Assembly: GCA_011316305.1 (NCBI GenBank) | Contig: SAUG01000053.1 | Coordinates: forward strand, 372,001 to 436,000 | DNA from: Rusavskia elegans | Lineage: Eukaryota; Ascomycota; Lecanoromycetes; Teloschistales; Teloschistaceae | Direction of reading: 5' to 3' | DNA length: 64,000 nt | Notes under the pieces: generated by a model | Told to the model about the DNA's origin: nothing | What the model saw: the letters and a program-made list of their open reading frames with translations, nothing else | Database searches by the model: none | In this document: one piece after another, positions 1-13,090 of the stretch | Numbering within the stretch: the first letter of the stretch is position 1 | Layout: every line of letters begins with the position of its first letter | Program-made: the position numbers and the translations under genes

Positions 1-329
1 CAGCGCCGGATCACTGCCGGGCTTGACCGTGTGGAAAAGGATATCCATGATGTCGTTCTTCAAGACGGGAACATCATATTTATCGGCAAGTATCCAGAGG
101 TCAATGAACTCACGCATGCGTGTCATGAGGTAGTCGAACTTGTCGGCTTGAAGGGGACACTCCAGGGGAATATCAACATGAGGTTCATAGACCCATCGTA
201 TGGGTTCATCGTGCCAGCCTTTTCCCGGAACGTCCCGTTGAAGGCAGCATCGAAGAAGGGCGAAAGCTCGCAAAGCTGACATTTATAAACATCGAAGCGA
301 GTTTTCTCCGGTCCGACATTTAGAACCAC
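1..329 (-). pseudogene. Decayed BTB/POZ-domain gene fragment, cut by window edge
   Basis: On the minus strand one frame (329 to about 200) reads like the start of a fungal BTB/POZ domain (VVLNVGPEKTRFDVYKCQL, then LCELSPFFDAAFNGTF). A different frame from about 198 down to 1 reads like the domain's second half, including IDLWILADKYDVPVLKNDI. The two halves do not join in frame. The distance between FRE and the following WVY is about nine codons, shorter than the usual loop, so a small deletion plus frameshift is likely. Upstream, the frame meets a stop just before the BTB start and no exon was found. BTB proteins of this type are usually protein-interaction adaptors, often of unknown role in fungi. 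I infer a pseudogene; an undetected intron or assembly error is possible. Confidence 0.55.
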
Positions 330-1542
330 AGTGGGGTTGTTTCCGAATCTGTTTGCGGTCAGTCAGAGTCATAACGGAGGAATTCAGTCCCGTAGGCTGT
401 ACCGTAGTTTCTTATCGGGACTGTCTGACGTAGGGCTCCCGTGCGAATTCTTCGGCGGCAGGCAGAAGTGCGGATTTCCTCTTCCGTTTCATTCTTTCGT
501 TGTGAGACCATGTGGTTGTAGGAAGATCAACGTTGAAGTGAGCCTAGAGTATCGGTAGTGAGGTGTTGCTTTAACAAGCTATTAAGCTTTACAGCCTAGA
601 CTTAGCGGCCGCTGCAGGTCCAATCCAATGACGTAATGCTGCTGCGCTCCGGAAGAACTCGACGAAAATGATGTGGAGATCGACCTAGATGGGGAGCCCT
701 GCAACAGACGCTGCTTCGGCTTACTTCAGGACTGTTTCACCCAAGATCCAATCGGTGCTCCAAGGACAAATGATGCGTTATTCGGAGTTACAGTTGGGGA
801 AGAGAACCATGTTTGTGTATGTGGGTAGCATAACAGAACATGGACCTCCTCTTCATTACGCAGCTTAAGAGGTATTTACGGTACCGTAAGATCTACCTGA
901 CGCCTTTGTCGATGTAGTGATTGCCCTGGAAGTCCTCCGTATGGCCAAAGAGGAGTGCTGTCCACGATATTCAAGCCGAGTCTCAGTCTGTGCTTGATGT
1001 GACTTGGAAGCGGCATCCTCGTCACATTTGGAGACGGCGGCTGCGGTCACTCAGCTAAAAATGTATGAGTTATAGTGAACGCTATCATCTTTGACTTTCC
1101 TGGCAAGAAGATCGAAACAATTACACGAGACTCGCAGAAAGTATTCGGTGGAAAATAATTTAAATCAACCCTAGCCTGGAGTGCTAAATTGCATGTTCTT
1201 CTGCCCTACCAGACAGGCTACGTTAAACCTCAGTCGTGATGGAGCGCGTACAACTGCCGGTACCTCGATGAAGGATATAGTTCTAACGATTGCTTAGATA
1301 CAAGTATACTGCCGTCGACTCTTGACAAAAGGAGCCAGAGAAAGCCATGGTAGAGCTCAGAGAACACGCTAGCGGACGAAGGGATATCATTCAAAAAGTA
1401 TCCCATCATATTGGACTCGATAAGTTTACTTAGTATCCGAGAGCGTTAGAAAGCTGCGTTTCGTCCTCTTTCATATTCTTCGTGTTACATTACACATCAT
1501 TTCATGAGCACATCAAATCTTAATCGTGATACCGAGACGCAT
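330..1542. other. Gene-free stretch
   Basis: No open frame here has recognisable domain content. Base composition is that of ordinary genic DNA, not the AT-rich island type. It lies between the decayed BTB fragment and the 3' end of the minus-strand hypothetical gene. Confidence 0.5.
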
Positions 1543-3384
1543 TCATGACCTTATCGCACCATTCCTCCGCTCGCCCATCTTGATGACTTCACCGACAGCC
1601 CTGACAAGCGCTTCGTCCGCCTTCCCTAACGGCCTTCCTTCGATCTCAACCAAGATCTTTCGGACAGACGTTTCGAGTAACAGCTCCACATTCTCCAGCC
1701 TCGCCTTCACATCCGAATCCAATTCAGGTGAGGCCGCTCGGTACCAGGACACAGCGGGCGACGCGAGCGGGGTTGGGCTTCGCACTGGAGAATCGAGTCC
1801 CAGCATAGCTCTCGCCTTTGGAGGGATGTTGGATACGATGGATGAGGATCTGGAATGCTTGATCGAGGTCGTGAAAGGAGAAGCTGCAGCGTCCGAGGCG
1901 GATGCAACGGCGAAGTCCGACGAGGGCAGGTTGACGATGAATTGGAGAGCAAGATAGGTCGCTTGTAGTGAGTCTAGGTGATGAGGACGAGCTTGAGGGA
2001 ACACAGTCCGGAGAGCGATGGACGTAGGGTCTGCTTGAGGGACTGGAGAAGGATAAGTTGCCCGCGGCGACTGATCCCTGTGAGGCAGCGATTGGGGGCT
2101 CATGGGATGACTTGACAACGGTAGGTGTGGGGAATACCGGCTATGGGCAGCTGTGAAGGAAGGATGTCGAGCAGATGTGCCAGCGATGGAGACGCCCGAA
2201 GTCGCCGCACGTAATCGATTGATGACAGGGGAATGAATTCGTAATGCTGTCATTGGAAAATCAGCCAGCAGCACCTCGAGTTCCTGCAATATCCATGCTG
2301 TTGAGGGATCCAGTTGGGTCATCGTTGGGGGGACCCAACATGAACGATATTGAAGACATGCTGAAGCTGAACGAGTGATCTTATCAAAATCATCGAAGGG
2401 CGTTGGAATACGCGAGTTGGGTGGCGTAAACGGATAGGAGATCTTCGTGTCTAAGCTAGCGAGCCGCTGCTCCGTGACGTGCTGACAGGTTGGTCCAGCG
2501 TCTTCGTCACTCGGATCTGCGACATCAGGTGTTTCGGGTGGTGTGTCAGGGCTGAAGGCTGAGACAAGCGCCTGTGGGATACTCAGCGGAGTTATTGGTT
2601 GCGACGAGAGCTTTCTTGACGAATGCGCACGAGGTGAGATAGTGACTAGTCGAGGTTTCGAAGGACTTGTCACTGTTGTCATTTGCTGAGAAGATGTTAG
2701 TACTGGAACTGACTGGATAAGAGGGTCAAGTACCGCTTCCTCGACACTTTCTTCATTGCTTGACGCCTCCATCCAGGATTTTGGCTTACGAGGAGGTGTA
2801 CTTGGCTGCTCATGATAGATGCTTTCGTCGTCGGGTGAGCCTGTAGGACGGTACGACTGGAATTTGTTCGCAGCCTGCGGGAAGTTTGGTGGCCCATTGT
2901 GTGGCCAGCCTGCCCATCGCCTCAGCTCCCTGGACCCAAAGGATCTGTGTAGCCCCCGCTGTCTCGGTGGAAGATCAGGGCGACCAGAAGACCTCGGTGG
3001 ACAAGGCGAAGTTGATCTAGCCGTTAACGAACGATCCCGAGCAGGGCCATAGTCAAGGTTTGGCGGAGAGGAAGCGCTGTCCTGCGGCAAGATTGAAGCC
3101 GGTTCAAACGACGGATGAGCTCCTGGTGGCCTCGATCTCTGTAAGAGATGACGAGAAGGCTGGATTGCTGGACCGATTGGCGGTTGCAGTTCGGCTGGGC
3201 TTCGCTGCAAGGTGCGATTGGCGTCCCCTCGTCCCGTCGACACGAACGGCGAGGGCAAAAGTCTCTGCACGCTTCGCGTGGTTGAGAGATGCGATTCAAG
3301 GTGCTGAGTATGCGACTCGCATCTGTAAGGAAATGGGGATACGCCTGGTGACGGAGTACTGTGATTGTGGGCCGGACAAGCCAT
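1543..3384 (-). CDS. Hypothetical Ser/Pro-rich protein, 613 aa
   Basis: A single uninterrupted 613-codon frame. The first two thirds are rich in Ser, Pro, Arg and Thr, with many SP/TP dipeptides (for example SPDTPPETPDV), as in disordered phosphoprotein-like regions. A more ordered, helical segment appears around residue 360 (WILQELEVLLADFPMTALRI), another near residue 460 (TYLALQFIVNLPSSDFAVAS), and the C-terminus ends in a charged helical stretch (ARLENVELLLETSVRKILVE). No catalytic motif, signal peptide or membrane segment is visible. The frame length and the ordered C-terminal blocks make a real gene likely, but I do not recognise a family. The first Met of the frame was taken as start; an upstream exon cannot be excluded. 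Confidence 0.7.
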   Translation of the reverse strand: MACPAHNHSTPSPGVSPFPYRCESHTQHLESHLSTTRSVQRLLPSPFVSTGRGDANRTLQRSPAELQPPIGPAIQPSRHLLQRSRPPGAHPSFEPASILPQDSASSPPNLDYGPARDRSLTARSTSPCPPRSSGRPDLPPRQRGLHRSFGSRELRRWAGWPHNGPPNFPQAANKFQSYRPTGSPDDESIYHEQPSTPPRKPKSWMEASSNEESVEEAVLDPLIQSVPVLTSSQQMTTVTSPSKPRLVTISPRAHSSRKLSSQPITPLSIPQALVSAFSPDTPPETPDVADPSDEDAGPTCQHVTEQRLASLDTKISYPFTPPNSRIPTPFDDFDKITRSASACLQYRSCWVPPTMTQLDPSTAWILQELEVLLADFPMTALRIHSPVINRLRAATSGVSIAGTSARHPSFTAAHSRYSPHLPLSSHPMSPQSLPHRDQSPRATYPSPVPQADPTSIALRTVFPQARPHHLDSLQATYLALQFIVNLPSSDFAVASASDAAASPFTTSIKHSRSSSIVSNIPPKARAMLGLDSPVRSPTPLASPAVSWYRAASPELDSDVKARLENVELLLETSVRKILVEIEGRPLGKADEALVRAVGEVIKMGERRNGAIRS

Positions 3385-4709
3385 TGAGTGCGGACAGGGG
3401 CGACTTGCCGTTGGATGAGATGCTAGTCCGTCTTGGTAGCCAGGAGATGTAATGATGGGGGGATCTACGTGTACATAGTCGAAGGAAGTCGTGGGATCAT
3501 TGTCCTGCTCACTGAGGAAGTCTCGAGACCGAGTAGGCTCACAATGGTAAACGCTGGAGCTGGCCCACCCACACGTAAAAACAGGAAAAAGTCAGGCAGT
3601 ACAGAAGGAGGAGATGAATCATGGGAGAACGGCGGTGCCTTGTGAAGGATGGAAGACGGGAATTCGCATAATTGAGCCTGATGAGTTGAAATGGACTTGC
3701 CTTAAGTACAGCCCCGGGAGGAAAAGGAAGGAGATGTGCGTTCGCAGATGAGACAGGGCTAGAAGCATTCCTGACGCACATGAGGCGACTGACAATGGGA
3801 TTGTTCAATGATTTCTGTAGCTCTAATGTACCCTTACTGTACCTGAGCAAGGGCAACACGGGTTCGTAGGGTAGGAACAAGATCAAACGAGACCACAGTA
3901 GCATTGGGTACTCAAGAGAAAGGTAAGTGGTAAGTGCAATGATTAGCCGCGGGAAGGGAAAGTCGTAAGTCCAGAGTAGGTCGGCTTCTAAGGTAATAAT
4001 GTTCGAAGTGTAGGGTAGACAGGTACTCACACCAGACAAGTCACGAGAGTGCGCATAACACTGTATGGTCTACCGTACACTAATCCGAATGACTAAGCGG
4101 AAATGGTGACCCACTCACCCTCGACCACCGTCGACGCAACCCCATCCCAACTCTGCTGCGTTCAGTAAGGGACGATTCCCACGATGTTCGTTGAAAGTAC
4201 CAGGACTCGCCGACGCCGGGTGGCTCACCAATCCAATCTTCTCGGAGTACTTCATTGGGTTGTTTGCAGCTCCATCAGTCGTGGTATTATGACCTCGGAG
4301 ATGGCCTGCACTTCTCCGGGCTTGCTGTCTTCTACAACACACTCCACTCTTCGATTGCCCCGACAGACATCGCAGACGAACTACGACCATCGTCATGATG
4401 CGAATCTTCCAAGGCACTTCACCATGCGATCTATTGGTCAATGCAATGACGGCAACATCTTCCCAGGGCTTTGTCAGGATTCTCAATTTTAGCGTTGAGC
4501 ACGCAATACTAGCGCTTTTTTGCAAGTCCACAATGAATCACGTAAGATACTTCCATTATGAATCCATGTTCCACAAAGTCTTATTCCGTTTCATAAGCAC
4601 CTTCCATCTTATAAGTCTTATCTTCCTGCCTGACTATCGTTTGGCTCGTCAATCGAAGCCGCGCTAATTCGATACCCAATCTTTTCCAGAATCTTTTTGA
4701 CTTCGGACA
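3385..4709. other. Intergenic, probable divergent promoter region
   Basis: It separates the minus-strand hypothetical gene from the plus-strand PAPS reductase gene. Open frames of 70-166 codons occur on both strands, but none shows domain-like sequence or a plausible exon chain. No repeats seen. Confidence 0.5.
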
Positions 4710-5674
4710 ATGTCGTCGAGATGCTCCACGGTCGGTGACAAGGACGACATGTCAATACACGAAACAGAGTCAGGCTACGTCAGTGGTAGCGGTAGCGAAT
4801 CGAGTCTACCCGAAATCCATTTCACAAAACCACATCTTGCCTTTCTCAACCGTCAGCTACAATTCCTAGAACCTCAAGGTACAGCCTGGTCCTCCTGCCA
4901 GTTGCCCAGGACTTGGCTGATTATCCTCTAGATATTCTGCGATGGTGCATCACTTCTCTTCCCGGTCTTTTTCAGACAACTGCCTTTGGTCTCACCGGAC
5001 TGGTGACCCTGGACATGCTGTCTAAAATGAAGCTCCCACGGCCGCAGATGGTCGACCTCATCTTCCTCGACACCCTTCACCATTTCTCGGAAACACTCGC
5101 TTTGGTCGATCGAGTCAGGTCGAAGTACCCACTTGTCAACCTCCACGTATACAAGCCCGACGGTGTGGACACTGCCCAAGAATTCGCACAAAAGCACGGC
5201 GAGAAGCTGTGGCAGACCAATGACATGCTTTACGATTGGGTCGCCAAAGTCGAACCGGCACAGCGAGCCTATCGCGAACTGCAAGTGACCGCGGTCCTGA
5301 CGGGCAGGCGGCGCAGTCAGGGAGGGAAGCGCGGCGACCTCGACGTCATCGAGGTTGACGAGGCCGGTTTGATCAAAGTCAACCCCTTAGCCAATTGGTC
5401 CTTCCAGCAAGTGCAGGACTACGTTCAGGAGAACAAGGTACCATACAATGAGTTGCTGGATCGTGGCTACAAGAGCATTGGTGACTGGCATTCGACGCAG
5501 CCTATCAAAGCCGGAGAGGATGAGCGGGCGGGCCGATGGAAGGGCCAACAGAAAACCGAATGCGGGATTCACAACCCGAGGTCAAAGTTCGCTCAGTATC
5601 TGCAGGAGCAAGAAAGGAAGAAGAAAGAAGAAGCTCTGCAAAAAGCATTGGCTGATTTGGAGGTTGCCGCATGA
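4710..5674 (+). CDS. MET16: Phosphoadenosine phosphosulfate (PAPS) reductase, 303 aa
   Basis: Reduces PAPS to sulfite with thioredoxin in cytosolic sulfate assimilation. CDS is join(4710..4878,4932..5674); the 53-bp intron has GT..TAG ends and a GCTGAT branch point, and joins ..LEPQ to DILRWCITSLPGLFQ in frame. Family features: the adenylyl-sulfate reductase core (TTAFGLTGLVTLDML, then LIFLDTLHHFSETLALVD), the TGRRRSQGGKRGDLDVIEVD block, the NPLANWSFQQVQDYVQ block, and the C-terminal ECGIH motif at residues 266-270 with the active-site Cys267. A Lys/Glu-rich helical tail follows. Length fits fungal orthologues (about 300 aa). It lies 688 bp upstream of ATP sulfurylase on the same strand. A second possible start (MSIHETESGY) lies 13 codons downstream. 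Confidence 0.95.
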
Positions 5675-8319
<2,645 letters not shown>

Positions 8320-8763
8320 GACGAGCCAAAGGGATAGAGCATAGAACCTCTTAGATGATGTCGGATAGACGCTTCATGACGAATGCTTTCTGGAGGACGA
8401 TTCAAATGCAGATAGATATACGTATTGAGATGATAATATGGATATCTCAATGAATTAAGTATCTTCAGGGGCTTAAATCACTTGAGTCGCGGAGGCATTC
8501 CGCCAAACTTCGTCATCGTGCAGCAAGCAATTCGATTCTACGATATGTATGGGGTATTGTGATGCGAATTTGACAGACACCGACACAATTTTCAGCATTT
8601 CCATCTCCACCCTACAAATCTCAGTCATCCCAAGAAAGAGCCCGTACATCTTGCAAGGAGCAAAACACAGCCCGAAAACGCGACAGCCACCTTAATATCG
8701 CTCTACCTCCCACACTGAGCGCGGACCTAGTATCGTGACTCCAGAGTCGGGCAGGGGTTGAAC
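8320..8763. other. Short intergenic region
   Basis: 3' UTR of ATP sulfurylase and promoter of the ISD11 gene. Nothing else recognised. Confidence 0.5.
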
Positions 8764-9475
8764 ATGTCCATGACAGCCTTGAAAGGTGATACAGCTTTTC
8801 AAGCCCGATCACTGGTATGTACTTTTCCTGAACCTTCGAACTCGCTCTTCTAATCAAACACCAACCCATTTTCTTCACTCTGGCTTTGCGCGTTCATGCA
8901 AATTTTTCCACATCGATATTACACAATCTCAACTAACGCATGCGCTTCTACAGTTCCGTTCCCTCCTCCGTCAATCCTCCCAGTTCGCCGCCTACAATTT
9001 CCGCGAATACGCTAAACGGAGAACGAGAGATGCGTTTCGGGAGCATAGGGCGGAGACGGAGGAATGGAAGGTGCAGGAATTGATGCAGAAGGGTTTGAAG
9101 GAGTTGCAGGTTTTGAAGGTCGGTTTTTCGGTGCGGCTTTGCGAGTAGGCCCCTTTCTGGAGTGGGTCGTCTGGTGGTTGTTGGCATTTTGGCTTGGGGA
9201 AGAGAAGGGGACTATCCTTTGTTGGTTTGTTTTGCGGCACAAAAGAACATCGGCTGATTCGGGGGTTTGAAAACTCACAGAGACAAACGGTCGTGAGCCA
9301 ATTCTTCCAGCTCGATCGCTTGGTGGTGGAGGGAGGTAAATCCGTGAGATAACCTTTCTTCTTCTTTCCTTTTCTTGCGGCTTTTGTGTCCTATGTAGGG
9401 TACTAATATCGATTTTTCTCTTAGGGCAAGCAAACGGGGGATAGAAACGATATTATACGGCAGACGACGGAATAG
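8764..9475 (+). CDS. ISD11: ISD11/LYRM4-type mitochondrial Fe-S assembly protein, 109 aa
   Basis: Isd11 is the LYR-family partner that stabilises the mitochondrial cysteine desulfurase Nfs1. CDS is join(8764..8814,8954..9118,9281..9343,9425..9475); all three introns are GT..AG and phase 0. The protein carries the family core [20 protein letters not shown], then [34 protein letters not shown] and the C-terminal GKQTGD block. The LYR tripeptide is LFR here (residues 17-19) and is split by intron 1. The last intron uses a GTGAGA donor at 9344; an alternative GTAAAT donor four bases into the GGT codon would break the conserved GKQTGD end, so it was not used. Length (about 110 aa) is typical. Confidence 0.9.
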
Positions 9476-10249
9476 TGTCGAAATATAACATACAGCAAAG
9501 GCGTTTGGAGTACTGAGGGTACGATAGGGATGTGAGGGGGGCGTTATGGAGTTCGAGTGCCACCCTTTCTATGGTATATATTCTCTGTATCATGAAGTTC
9601 TTCGTTCGACGCCAGCAAGAATGCGTGATCAATTGCTGGGCGAGTGTGGTACATGGCCTTGTCGTCGATATCGAGACCTGTCGGTTTGGGCGCAGAGCCA
9701 GAGAAACAGACTGGATATACAGTCCACAATTGTCGCCAGTCTTACCTTGACTAAGCCCCTAAATGTGTGCCTTACTATGTAGCATATTGTGGTATAGAAT
9801 GAAGTAAACCTGTTTCGAGTAATAAGGTATATTTTTCGTAGAGATCAACAAGATATCTTGCCAGCGCAGGGTTGCTCATAGCTGAACCTTGACTAAAGAT
9901 AGGATCAGTTTTGCTTCGTGATCATCGCAATATTTACAATGGCTCCAGACGGACACACTTTCTCTCCAGTACTCGAACTCCATCCCGAACAACCAAACCG
10001 AACGCAGTCGAATCTTACACTAATATTGCTATCAAAAAGGTCGGTCGAGTACCGTGTCAGAAGGGTATCATAGGACAAACAAAACGAAAAGCCAAAATGA
10101 ATAATGTTACACAAATGACAAAAACAAAAACAAAAAACAAATCGTAAGATCAATCCTCGAAGTCGTTGAATCATGTTGCTCAACTTCTCCCTCTCCACGA
10201 AACACCCTCTTAACATGCCCGCTAACCAAGACAGTATCATGCAACCAAA
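9476..10249. other. Convergent intergenic region
   Basis: Lies between the 3' ends of ISD11 (plus) and the CorA-type gene (minus). No domain-bearing frame on either strand. A/C-rich, low-complexity DNA near 10080-10140 is probably 3' UTR. Confidence 0.5.
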
Positions 10250-12439
10250 TCAGACCATATTATGGTGATGCTTCACCGACCCCCGGCTCTTCCAGAGTTG
10301 CTTCAACCAATGTCTGCTAGCCCCCAAAGTCACCACCAGAACAATAAAGAGCGCAGCGCTCCCGCACACCCTCCAGAAGTATCCTTCGGTCCGGGGCGTG
10401 TCAACGATCGTCGATAAATTCATCCCGTAGTAGGAAGTGAAAAAGCTGAGCGGCAAGAAAACGATTGTGACACCTGTGAAAATGAGGACGGCTTTGTTCT
10501 GAGAATCGCTTACGATGGCGAGCTCATTCTGCTCGATCGAACGGAGCTGGAACAACGCTTCCATCGACTGCTTGGCCTCCGTCAACAATCTTTCAAAGGT
10601 GTCGTGTCGGGTCTTGACCATAGTCAGAGCCCATTTGACGCGCTCATGCATTGACTCTCCTTGCGGATAATCCGGAGTTCTTCTGGCTCGATTATCTTCC
10701 TGCTCGAATTTGCGGATATCTTGTTGCATGCCTTTGAACAGGTTGACTTGCTGTTGACAGATACTTTTGACCGTCGTCAATTCGTCCACGCAGGCTAGGT
10801 AGTCCCGGACTAGTTTAACCGTCTCATCTTTCCTCCACGGGGCATAGCGGCGACGTTTCAGATCGTTGATAACCGCTTGATAGGCGAGGTCGAGGTCCGG
10901 AGCGTTAAAACCTTGGCGATGCGCGTGCGGTGTCACCCCAATCTCAGTGATGAGGTAGGTCAGGAACCACTCCACAGTCCTCCTATGCCAGGTGCTAGTT
11001 CCTTGGTCGGCGAAAGCCGAGAAGACATAACCAGGTGCGGAAGCATTCTCATTGTCGAAGATGGCATCGGCCGGCTCGGACAAGTGCTGCGCTAATTTCT
11101 GGTCCAAGAAGTTGACACCAGCCATAGGCGACAAGGTCAACAGGATACCGTCAGAACGATGGAAGCATCGAAAGATGTTCCTCACCATGTGACAGTCCTT
11201 GTAGAATGGATGGTTACAGAGATTTTGTTGGCCAATCTGTCGGGATATGGGCTGCAGGCCTTCAGTCGGACCCCGTATGCCCATAACCAGGCCTTCTGTA
11301 AGTTGCCATGGCATGTCGGACGACACCAGATTCCAGTAATTCGCTTCCATTGCAAGATGATTGGCTCTCCAGCTAATATCAGACTGCAGACTCGAGTTTT
11401 CGTCATTCTTGAAGCTGCATTGGTCGAGTTCCTCCTCCAATTCTTCAAGTCTGCTGAGAATTAGGTATACGTCACGCATCTCTTGAAAATTCTTGTGGGA
11501 GCGTATGTTCAGGACTTCGGTCTCGAGATATGGCCAATCAGATGCTCCACCATTCTCAAACTCTCTGCCTGGCTGTCCATCATGAAGGAAGATGTCTTCA
11601 ACTGACGAGTGGGTGAGACCTAAGCCCAGAGGAGCGTGAATCCAGCGGACGTCGACCCAATCGGGCTTGGCCTGCCAGTATTCTTCGATCTGCCCAAGCG
11701 TGATCTCATTTCTCTCCGCACGACCAAGACCGAAGTCGCAGACTTGAACCTTCAAATCCGCTCTAGCAGGATAGTAGTGACGCGCCAACCCGATCAATTC
11801 GTCCTTTGACGCAAGATCAGGGCGGCGCCGATTTTTGAAGAAGAGACCGAGAAATTGGTTTTGAAGGCAGCTGTAGGACGTATCGTCCCAGTCCATGAGC
11901 CGGTTGTAGACACCCTTTTGTGCTAGATACTCGGAGTTGCAGCCGGACAATTTGCGCAGTCTTCGTGCTTCGATCTCGGGGTCTCGAGCTGCAACCTTCT
12001 GAAAGTTGGTCAAGACCTTTTTCGAGCTTACTACAGTCTCTTCCGACATCAGGCTTGAGGTCAGACTCGAGTGGTGTGGAAGGCGCGGAACGGTCAATGA
12101 TGACTGCGACGAAGTTCTGCGATCATGCATCTCGCGGACCGTCGGGAGAGCTGAAGCAATCGACGTGACGGAGGGTCTCGTCCGTCGGCCATTGGAGCCT
12201 GGGGAGTTGTCGCGGTTGGCAGAGATTGTGGAACTGCTGGCGGAAGAAGAGTGTCTGCGATCTCTGTCGGACCTTGAAGATTCCGAGCCAATCTTTGTGA
12301 TTTGCGAGGATTGTTCCCATGTTTCGTTGCTGTCGCTCCTCGGGGATATGCCTGGCGAATCCATCTCGAGAATTTCGGCGCCTAGAATGGCAGCGTCTTC
12401 TGGCAATGGACAAAGCGCAGTGGCCAGGGTAGCTCTCAC
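10250..12439 (-). CDS. CorA-like divalent metal ion transporter, 729 aa
   Basis: A single-exon 729-codon frame. The first 150 residues are Ser/Arg-rich and disordered. The middle is a large soluble region, as in fungal CorA/ZntB-like proteins. The C-terminus has the diagnostic pair of membrane helices: TM1 around residues 650-670 (AVLIFTGVTIVFLPLSFFTS), immediately followed by YYGMNLS, the CorA-family GMN signature (about 674-676), and TM2 around 690-712 (VCGSAALFIVLVVTLGA). A basic/His tail (KSRGSVKHHHNMV) follows. CorA-family proteins are pentameric Mg2+ (or Zn2+/Co2+) channels; which metal and which membrane cannot be told. The start codon lies 458 bp from a transposon that separates it from the next gene. 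Confidence 0.88.
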   Translation of the reverse strand: MRATLATALCPLPEDAAILGAEILEMDSPGISPRSDSNETWEQSSQITKIGSESSRSDRDRRHSSSASSSTISANRDNSPGSNGRRTRPSVTSIASALPTVREMHDRRTSSQSSLTVPRLPHHSSLTSSLMSEETVVSSKKVLTNFQKVAARDPEIEARRLRKLSGCNSEYLAQKGVYNRLMDWDDTSYSCLQNQFLGLFFKNRRRPDLASKDELIGLARHYYPARADLKVQVCDFGLGRAERNEITLGQIEEYWQAKPDWVDVRWIHAPLGLGLTHSSVEDIFLHDGQPGREFENGGASDWPYLETEVLNIRSHKNFQEMRDVYLILSRLEELEEELDQCSFKNDENSSLQSDISWRANHLAMEANYWNLVSSDMPWQLTEGLVMGIRGPTEGLQPISRQIGQQNLCNHPFYKDCHMVRNIFRCFHRSDGILLTLSPMAGVNFLDQKLAQHLSEPADAIFDNENASAPGYVFSAFADQGTSTWHRRTVEWFLTYLITEIGVTPHAHRQGFNAPDLDLAYQAVINDLKRRRYAPWRKDETVKLVRDYLACVDELTTVKSICQQQVNLFKGMQQDIRKFEQEDNRARRTPDYPQGESMHERVKWALTMVKTRHDTFERLLTEAKQSMEALFQLRSIEQNELAIVSDSQNKAVLIFTGVTIVFLPLSFFTSYYGMNLSTIVDTPRTEGYFWRVCGSAALFIVLVVTLGASRHWLKQLWKSRGSVKHHHNMV

Positions 12440-12897
12440 GCAGTCGAAGTCGACTTAGACGAGAGTCTGGCTATACCGAGATCCAAATATGGGTAGATGC
12501 AAACCAGAGAGAAGGCAAGGGTTCTTGAAATTGGAGACGAGCATCCTCGGCATACTCAATCCTTCGGGCAAGAAGCGCATAAGGTCTCTTCAGGCTCGAC
12601 TGGTCTGCTCGCTAAGAGAAGGGCGCCTCATGTGGCACTATGGGCAAGCTGCAGCCGATTTCGGTTGTTACCTTAGCACACAGTAAGATAACTTGGGATA
12701 ACGTTGCACGATACTCGATCAGTGCTTCGCGCCCCTAACGTACTGGCGACCTGCAACAGCATCGATTTTCGAGTACGAGGGAGAAGCATGTAGTGAGTGG
12801 ACCACTCTTTTAATAGAGTAGAGTAATATCCAGATTGAAGGAAACACTCGACGCTTCAACGAAGATGCCAAGCCTTTGAGCCTCGTCGAGTACTGTA
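12440..12897. promoter_or_regulatory. Probable promoter region of the CorA-like gene, ending at a transposon
   Basis: Normal-composition DNA between the CorA start and the transposon inverted repeat. No motif could be assigned. Its last 8 bases (12890-12897, GTACTGTA) recur just beyond the other end of the transposon. Confidence 0.35.
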
Positions 12898-13090
12898 CCC
12901 CAGATTAAATAAACCTGGTCAGTCAGAGTTTTACGCGAGCCCTACAAAGCTTATATATAAATTTTGTAACTCTTTAATATTATATAATCTTTCGGTCTCT
13001 ACTATTAATATAATTCTATTTACTTTCGTTTAATTTAGCTAATTTAAAGTTATATATAATTTTTTAAGCCTTTTATATTATAATAGAAAA
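12898..13090 (+). repeat. Left terminal inverted repeat
   Basis: The first 48 bp are GC-normal and identical to the right end; from 12946 inward the match to the right repeat continues with RIP-type transitions. The inner boundary is approximate. Confidence 0.8.

Noticed and set aside
3539..4039. 166-codon minus-strand open frame
   Set aside because: No domain-like blocks, composition of random translation, lies in the upstream region of the 613-aa gene; adjacent frames of similar length occur on both strands.
9344..9475. ISD11 ending at the TAA after GGKSVR without a third intron
   Set aside because: Splicing from the GTGAGA donor at 9344 restores the conserved GKQTGD end in phase; the unspliced end is truncated relative to the family.
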